Positions 6,802-11,062 of a stretch of 11,062 bases of DNA are shown here, piece by piece (positions within the stretch are counted from its first letter, which is position 1; each line of letters starts with the position of its first letter). The position numbers were made by a program, and so were the translations under genes. Under the pieces are notes generated by a model. It ran no database searches. It was not told the DNA's origin and saw only the letters and a program-made list of their open reading frames with translations. The stretch comes from Firmicutes bacterium UBA3910 (lineage in GTDB: Bacteria > Bacillota > Limnochordia > Darwinibacteriales > Darwinibacteriaceae). Location of the stretch: positions 7,784-18,845 of the forward strand of contig DGFC01000002.1 of NCBI GenBank assembly GCA_002391465.1, read 5' to 3'.

Positions 6802-8580
6802 TTAGAGCAGTTCCCAGAGCGAAGATGCATCGATGTCCGCCCGGCTTTCCAAAATGCGGTCGCCGAAACGGGCGAGCTCCTGCCTAATTTGTTTAGCATC
6901 TTCATGGGCGAGGAAGATGTCCATGATGGTGCTTTCGAATGACTTACCCAGTTTGAGGTTGAGTAGTATTGTGTCCAGTTCTCCAATGATCGACTCAAAC
7001 ATGTTGATTTTCTCGTGGAGCAGGTAGACGATGTGTTCTTCGATTGTGTCTTTGGTGATTAAGTTGAAGATATGGACATCTCGGGTCTGCCCAAGCCTGT
7101 GCACTCTGCCGATTCTCTGCTCTAGCCGCATCGGGTTCCAGGGTAGGTCAAAGTTGATTATTTGGTTGCAGAACTGGAAGTTCAAGCCTTCACCGCCCGA
7201 TTCGGTACTTACCAGAATCTGACCCTCTTTCTGAAACATGTGCCGGATCCACTGTTTCTTACCCCGGGACAGGGTACCGTCAAAGGCGAGGGTGTGGTAA
7301 CCTGCCCGTTCCAGCCGGTAGCGGATATACTGCTGGGATGCCTTGTATTCGGTGAAAACTATGATTTTTCCGCCCAGTTGGGCTATCGTTCTCTCTAGGG
7401 CATCGCATTTACTGTTCTGCTTCACTTCTGCCAGATCTCTCAGCAGGGAGGCAGGCTTTTCTAGTTGATCCGGCTCCATACTGGCCATCATCTTCTCCAA
7501 AGTGAGAGCTGTGGCCAAAAAACTGGAGCACACTTCCCGCTGGAGTGTAATCAGGGGTAGGATGTTTGCCAGGCCAGTGTGGCGGCTGCTTTCTTTGACG
7601 AATTCGGTCACCCGCTCATAGATTTCCCGTTCCTTTGGCGTCAGGGAGACGATAATGGGGTGGACAATGCGTTTGGTGAACTGCACCGTTCCTTCGTTCC
7701 GTTTATTGCGGATCATCACCTGGTCCAACAGTTCCTTGAGCTGCTGTGGGTTTTTGGGAGTTCTTTTGTCTTTCACGAAATTGCTTTTGAAGGAGCGGTA
7801 GCTGCCCAATTGGCCCGGCTTAATCAGGCCGATTAAGTTGTAGAGTTCTTTCAAATCGTTTTGGACGGGTGTGGCGGTAAGCATGAGACAGTATTTTTTC
7901 TGCAGGCTGTTGACAAAACGATACGCTGCGGTAGCGCTGTTTTTCAACTTGTGTGCTTCATCGATAATGATCATGTCATAGGGGATGGAGGTTATTATGG
8001 AAGCGTGGGGCTCCCTCTTGGCCGTATCCAGGGAGGCGATGAGTATGTCGGCATACTCCCAGTCCCATTGGGTCCGCTGGATCCCCGCGGTGATATCGAA
8101 TTTTTCCATAAGTTCGTAGTACCACTGCCAGACAAGCCCAGGGGGCGTTAGGATCAAGACCTTTTTGACAAGGCGTCTAAGGAGGTATTCTTTTAGCACG
8201 AGCCCCGCTTCAATCGTTTTGCCGAGGCCAACTTCGTCGGCTAGAATGGCCTGTCCCTGCATTTCGAATATAACCCGCTTTGCGGTACTCAACTGGTGAG
8301 GGTAGGGAATGACGCCAACCTGGTTCCACCGCTCCTTGAGGTGCCCCACAGCCACCAACTCTTCGGGTGCCTGCTGCTGAACAGCTAACTGGTCTGCCGC
8401 TTCGGCCAGGCTGTACCAGGCCCAAGTATCAAAGCGTTTGGCCCGTAGTTCCCGTATTAGGCTCTGCAACCCATCGGCTAAAACCTCCACCCGGTAATAG
8501 GGGAGGTCTATTGTGCGCAAAAGTCTGGTATCTGATCCACTTTTGCTCATGGTAGTGAAAGGCATTAAGAGCGAGTGCAT
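6802..8580 (-). CDS. SNF2-family DEAH helicase/ATPase (YqhH/RapA-like)
   Basis: A superfamily 2 Swi2/Snf2 ATPase of 592 aa. ATG 8580 is chosen because AGGAGG (8593-8588 on the minus strand) is 7 nt upstream; a TTG at 8586 is only 1 nt from that SD. Numbering from ATG: PYPHQLSTAKRVI Q-motif-like region (about 92-104), motif I DEVGLGKT (115-122), motif II DEAH (207-210), motif III LTATP (234-238), a second RecA lobe with IIVFTEYKAS, VSTESGGEGLNFQ and motif VI QRIGRVHRLGQ (488-498). All motor motifs are intact. Members remodel protein-DNA or RNA polymerase complexes by translocation rather than strand separation. It lacks the long accessory regions of E. coli RapA (968 aa) and is close in size to B. 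subtilis YqhH. It heads a two-gene unit with the YqhG-like gene. The substrate is unknown. Confidence 0.93.
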   Translation of the reverse strand: MHSLLMPFTTMSKSGSDTRLLRTIDLPYYRVEVLADGLQSLIRELRAKRFDTWAWYSLAEAADQLAVQQQAPEELVAVGHLKERWNQVGVIPYPHQLSTAKRVIFEMQGQAILADEVGLGKTIEAGLVLKEYLLRRLVKKVLILTPPGLVWQWYYELMEKFDITAGIQRTQWDWEYADILIASLDTAKREPHASIITSIPYDMIIIDEAHKLKNSATAAYRFVNSLQKKYCLMLTATPVQNDLKELYNLIGLIKPGQLGSYRSFKSNFVKDKRTPKNPQQLKELLDQVMIRNKRNEGTVQFTKRIVHPIIVSLTPKEREIYERVTEFVKESSRHTGLANILPLITLQREVCSSFLATALTLEKMMASMEPDQLEKPASLLRDLAEVKQNSKCDALERTIAQLGGKIIVFTEYKASQQYIRYRLERAGYHTLAFDGTLSRGKKQWIRHMFQKEGQILVSTESGGEGLNFQFCNQIINFDLPWNPMRLEQRIGRVHRLGQTRDVHIFNLITKDTIEEHIVYLLHEKINMFESIIGELDTILLNLKLGKSFESTIMDIFLAHEDAKQIRQELARFGDRILESRADIDASSLWELL

Positions 8581-8612
8581 GATCAAGCCTCCTGTTCAGA
8601 AGACTTCCCCAT

Positions 8613-8642
8613 TTGCGCTGTTACTATGAAGTGTGGTATGAT
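8613..8642 (+). promoter_or_regulatory. Candidate sigma-A promoter with extended -10 for the permease operon
   Basis: A -35-like TTGCGC (8613-8618) and a -10 TATGAT (8637-8642) are separated by 18 nt, and the -10 is preceded by TG at 8634-8635, making an extended -10. Predicted start is near 8649, about 130 nt before the first permease ATG. It lies in the only gap between the divergent helicase and transporter genes. Strength and use are inferred from match to consensus only. Confidence 0.5.
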
Positions 8643-8651
8643 AGTAGACAA
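8623..8651 (-). promoter_or_regulatory. Weak candidate promoter for the helicase/YqhG unit
   Basis: On the minus strand, TTGTCT (8651-8646) and CATAGT (8628-8623) are 17 nt apart. Each matches consensus only moderately (3/6 and 4/6). It overlaps the forward promoter almost completely, so if both are used the two directions would compete for polymerase. A start would lie about 30-40 nt before the helicase ATG. Confidence 0.25.
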
Positions 8652-8781
8652 ATTTCCTAGGATAGCAGGATTTTTCCGCTGGGGAACGAATAATACCTGA
8701 GACGTGCGCCGCCAAGATTTTACGGTGCCTTCATGGGTCAGGATGGTCACCGCGTTGCGCAAATTAGGAGGTAGATGTTGA

Positions 8782-9750
8782 ATGTTTAGGTACATCGTTC
8801 GTAGAATTCTTTATATTTTTCCAATGCTGTTAGGGATTTCATCACTGAGTTTTTTCATTATGCAGCTGGCACCCGGTGATGCCTTAACAACGATGCAGTT
8901 AAGCCCGGACGTTTCGGTTGAGTTGATGGAAACTCTCCGTGCCCGGTTCTGGCTTGATCGACCAGCCCATATGCAATACATTAAATGGATTACACAGCTG
9001 TTCAGAGGTGACCTGGGCTACTCCTTCCTATGGCACGCGTCTGTGAGCTGGGTTATCAAGCAACGTCTATTCAACAGCTTAATTCTGACCGTCACCTCGA
9101 CGGCTATCGCATGGCTTCTCGCTGTTCCTATCGGGATTCACTCTGCTGTCAACCAATACTCCTGGAGTGACAAGCTGCTCACTTTCTTCGCTTTTATGGG
9201 TGTATCCCTGCCTGGTTGGTTCTTTGGACTTTTGCTTCTTTACTTTAACGTAACCAGGGGATGGGGATTCCCAGTGGGAGGTATGACCAGCATCGACTTT
9301 GCCGACTTCACCTTCTGGGAAAAAGTAGTGGACTTGTCGAGGCATATGTTCATACCTATAATCGTCTTGAGTACTAGAACGGTCGCCTCCTTGCTACGTT
9401 ATATGCGTTCCAGCCTTTTGGACGTCCTGCGTCAGGATTATGTTACCACCGCTAGGGCAAAAGGCTTGAGCGAGCGGGTAGTCATTTACAAACACGCTGT
9501 ACGTAACGCAATCAACCCGCTTATTACGATTTTTGGTTTCCAGCTAGGCGGCATTTTGGGCGGAGCGGCATTGACTGAGATCGTTTTGAACTGGCCCGGT
9601 ATCGGAAGTCTCATGCTCAATGCAGTTCGCGGTCTAGACTATTACTTGGTTATGGGTAACTTAATCATTGGTGGTGTAATGCTCATCTTGGGCAACTTGA
9701 CTGCTGATATCCTATTGGCGTTAAGTGATCCACGGATTAGGTACGAATAG
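8782..9750 (+). CDS. Peptide-type ABC transporter permease, DppB/OppB family
   Basis: An integral membrane subunit of an ABC importer, 322 aa, typical for DppB/OppB. It begins MFRYIVRRILYIFPMLLGIS, the family's first TM helix with its basic lead, followed by LAPGD. Five further hydrophobic segments occur near 98-120, 133-155, 188-205, 248-268 and 288-312. The cytoplasmic EAA loop that docks on the ATPase is TTARAKGLSERVVIYKHAVR (222-241), followed by NAINPLIT, and a WPGIGSL motif follows (271-277). ATG 8782 is preceded by AGGAGG at 8766-8771. It is the first gene of a plus-strand unit with the next permease 12 nt downstream. Substrate cannot be deduced: the family moves di- and oligopeptides, nickel, and in some lineages oligosaccharides. 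No solute-binding or ATPase gene is in the window. Confidence 0.94.
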   Translation: MFRYIVRRILYIFPMLLGISSLSFFIMQLAPGDALTTMQLSPDVSVELMETLRARFWLDRPAHMQYIKWITQLFRGDLGYSFLWHASVSWVIKQRLFNSLILTVTSTAIAWLLAVPIGIHSAVNQYSWSDKLLTFFAFMGVSLPGWFFGLLLLYFNVTRGWGFPVGGMTSIDFADFTFWEKVVDLSRHMFIPIIVLSTRTVASLLRYMRSSLLDVLRQDYVTTARAKGLSERVVIYKHAVRNAINPLITIFGFQLGGILGGAALTEIVLNWPGIGSLMLNAVRGLDYYLVMGNLIIGGVMLILGNLTADILLALSDPRIRYE

Positions 9751-9762
9751 GGGGAGAAGGCA

Positions 9763-10893
9763 GTGGCTAACACGAGGAAAGACACAGTTCAAAACGAAAA
9801 CGAAGTCACATACCAAGACGGCGGTGCCATTAGATCTCCGTGGAGAATGGCCTGGCGTAAGCTGAGGAGACACAAGCTTGCCTTGGTGGGCATGTGGGTT
9901 TTGATAATCCTGCACTTGTTTGCAATATTTGCAGATTTTCTTGCGCCTTACAGTGAAGTAAACACTGATCGGAGACGTAGTTACCATCCACCCACGAAGA
10001 TTCACTTTGTTTCGCCGGAAGGTAAACTGACCAGACCCTATATCTATGCTTACCAGCGGGTTGATGCTCTGCGCAATCGTTACGAAGAAGATACGAGCAA
10101 AATGTATCCTATTAAGTTCTTTGTCCGCGGCGACAAGTATAAGATTCTTGGTTTTGAGACAGACATCCGTCTCTTTGGCGTAGATTCACCGGCTAGGATT
10201 TACCTGATGGGTGCAGACCGTTACGGCCGGGACATTTTCTCTCGGTTGGCATACGGCGGTAGACGTTCGCTCTTTATCGGGGTGATTGGTCTAGTTGTCA
10301 GTATGACAATCGGTCTGATTTACGGCGGTGTTTCTGGTTACTTCGGCGGTTGGATCGATAACCTTATGATGAGGATTGCCGAGATCATTATCTCGATTCC
10401 CAGCTTCTATTTGCTCTTGGCGCTCAGTGCGGTGCTGCCGCCCAATCTGCCATCAGACGTCCGATTTATGATGATCACCTTTATTCTGGCATTTATTGGC
10501 TGGGCCGGTATTGCCAGGGTGATCAGGGGCATGGTTCTGTCCATTAGGCAGACTGAGTTTGTGGCAGGGGCAGAAGCAATTGGTTGTTCGCAGCCGCGGA
10601 TCATTATTCGGCATATTCTGCCTAACACGTTGAGCTACGTTATTGTCAGCGCTACTCTCTCCATCCCGAGTTTTATCCTTTCTGAATCGGGCCTGAGTGT
10701 GATTGGCGTGGGTATCCAGCATCCCTTGGCAAGCTGGGGGAACATGCTGTCTGAGGCACTTGACCTTGTATCGCTGACCCGTTATCCGTGGCTCTTGATT
10801 CCAGGGTTTTTCATCTTCATCACCGTTCTATCCTACAGTTTCTTTGGTGACGGTATCAGGGACGCCCTGGATCCGAAGGCACAGGTTTCGTAG
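9763..10893 (+). CDS. Peptide-type ABC transporter permease, DppC/OppC family, long form
   Basis: The partner permease, 376 aa, longer than the usual 290-310. It starts at GTG 9763 with GGGGAGAAGG (9751-9760) just upstream, 12 nt after the previous stop. A cytoplasmic N-terminus contains SPWRMAWRKLRRHKLALVG, then TM1 (about 39-60). Next is an enlarged segment predicted outside the membrane (about 62-145) with aromatic and charged residues, then the MGADRYGRDIFSRLAYGGRRSL segment typical of DppC. TM helices follow near 170-192, 203-224, 234-252, 290-312 and 342-362. The EAA loop is at about 267-290 (AGAEAIGCSQPRIIIRHILP). The C-terminus FFGDGIRDALDPK is characteristic. Together with the DppB-type protein it should form the heterodimeric channel. 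The extra loop accounts for the added length and is found in a subset of OppC proteins, where it may contact the binding protein. Confidence 0.94.
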   Translation: MANTRKDTVQNENEVTYQDGGAIRSPWRMAWRKLRRHKLALVGMWVLIILHLFAIFADFLAPYSEVNTDRRRSYHPPTKIHFVSPEGKLTRPYIYAYQRVDALRNRYEEDTSKMYPIKFFVRGDKYKILGFETDIRLFGVDSPARIYLMGADRYGRDIFSRLAYGGRRSLFIGVIGLVVSMTIGLIYGGVSGYFGGWIDNLMMRIAEIIISIPSFYLLLALSAVLPPNLPSDVRFMMITFILAFIGWAGIARVIRGMVLSIRQTEFVAGAEAIGCSQPRIIIRHILPNTLSYVIVSATLSIPSFILSESGLSVIGVGIQHPLASWGNMLSEALDLVSLTRYPWLLIPGFFIFITVLSYSFFGDGIRDALDPKAQVS

Positions 10894-10999
10894 CCTTTAA
10901 TCGCACTAACTCCGCTTTGTGTCGCGACGAAAAAAAGATTATCAGTTTTTAGCAGGATAAATGACGATTCCGGAGTATTAGTATAGGTGTACTTGATAA

Positions 11000-11028
11000 C
11001 ACGATCTGCCGTCTACCGGCAGATCGTG
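11000..11028 (+). other. Perfect 12-bp stem-loop in the gap after the permease genes
   Basis: CACGATCTGCCG (11000-11011) and CGGCAGATCGTG (11017-11028) are exact reverse complements around a 5-nt loop TCTAC. The stem is GC-rich and very stable for its length. It is not followed by a run of T on either strand (plus strand continues ACGAAAAACG), so it does not look like a standard intrinsic terminator. It lies 107 nt after the permease stop and 28 nt before a likely next start codon. It may be an mRNA processing or stabilising stem within a transporter operon, or a dyad operator. The rest of 10894-10999 shows an 8-bp palindrome GTCGCGAC (10921-10928) and no gene. Confidence 0.6.
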
Positions 11029-11056
11029 ACGAAAAACGTATTTGAAAGGCTGTGAT

Positions 11057-11062
11057 ATGACT
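11057..11062 (+). CDS. Possible start of the next gene (3'-truncated by the window)
   Basis: ATG 11057 is preceded by GAAAGG (11044-11049) with a 7-nt spacer. Only two codons (Met-Thr) are visible. By analogy with peptide-type transporter operons the next gene could be an ATPase or a solute-binding protein, but nothing in the visible bases shows which. Confidence 0.3.

Noticed and set aside
7579..8151. Plus-strand open frames (85 and 96 codons) antisense to the helicase
   Set aside because: They lie opposite motor motifs of the SNF2 protein and are explained by its codon pattern; no SD is evident.
8583..8795. A 70-codon minus-strand frame spanning the whole helicase-permease gap
   Set aside because: It overlaps the helicase SD and both promoter candidates, has no RBS of its own and no recognisable protein features.
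10917..10945. Promoter TTGTGT-17-TATCAG after the second permease
   Set aside because: The matches are 3/6 and 4/6 with no extended -10, too weak to call in an AT-rich gap.

Overview
The window looks like chromosome from an endospore-forming Bacillota, most likely a clostridial or Limnochordia-like lineage. The reasons are a SpoIIP engulfment protein, an FtsK/SpoIIIE translocase, a YqhG/SNF2 pair resembling one known from Bacillus, a roughly balanced base composition, strong AGGAGG-type ribosome binding sites, and frequent GTG and TTG starts. No tRNA, rRNA, CRISPR array, insertion sequence or phage gene was seen.

Left block (2-5922, plus strand). The end of nrdR is followed by ftsK/spoIIIE, a short rodZ-like gene, hslO (Hsp33), spoIIP and murC. 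Spacing is tight (ftsK/rodZ 5 nt, rodZ/hslO 17 nt, spoIIP/murC 21 nt), so the set reads as a co-oriented operon for nucleotide, chromosome, cell-shape and wall functions with a sporulation gene embedded in it. The most interesting signal is at the hslO-spoIIP junction. A perfect 12-bp inverted repeat pairs the spoIIP Shine-Dalgarno with sequence just after the hslO stop, and a sigma-E-like -10 lies in its loop. A transcript started there would lack the masking arm. This suggests that vegetative read-through of spoIIP is translationally damped while sporulation transcripts are not.

Middle block (5905-8580, minus strand). A SNF2-family helicase and a YqhG-family protein form a two-gene minus-strand unit that converges on murC, with an 18-bp overlap of the coding ends. 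This is a conserved but functionally obscure pair.

Right block (8613-11062, plus strand). Divergent from the helicase, a promoter-like sequence and a leader of about 130 nt precede two DppB/DppC-type permease genes of a peptide-type ABC importer. The ATPases and solute-binding protein are not in the window. After the second permease there is a non-coding stretch with a perfect 12-bp hairpin lacking a T-tract, then an SD and ATG that probably begin the next gene at the window edge.

The three blocks seem functionally independent. I found no defence system or obviously new multigene machine. The novelty candidates are the spoIIP switch, the YqhG/SNF2 pair and the hairpin downstream of the transporter genes.
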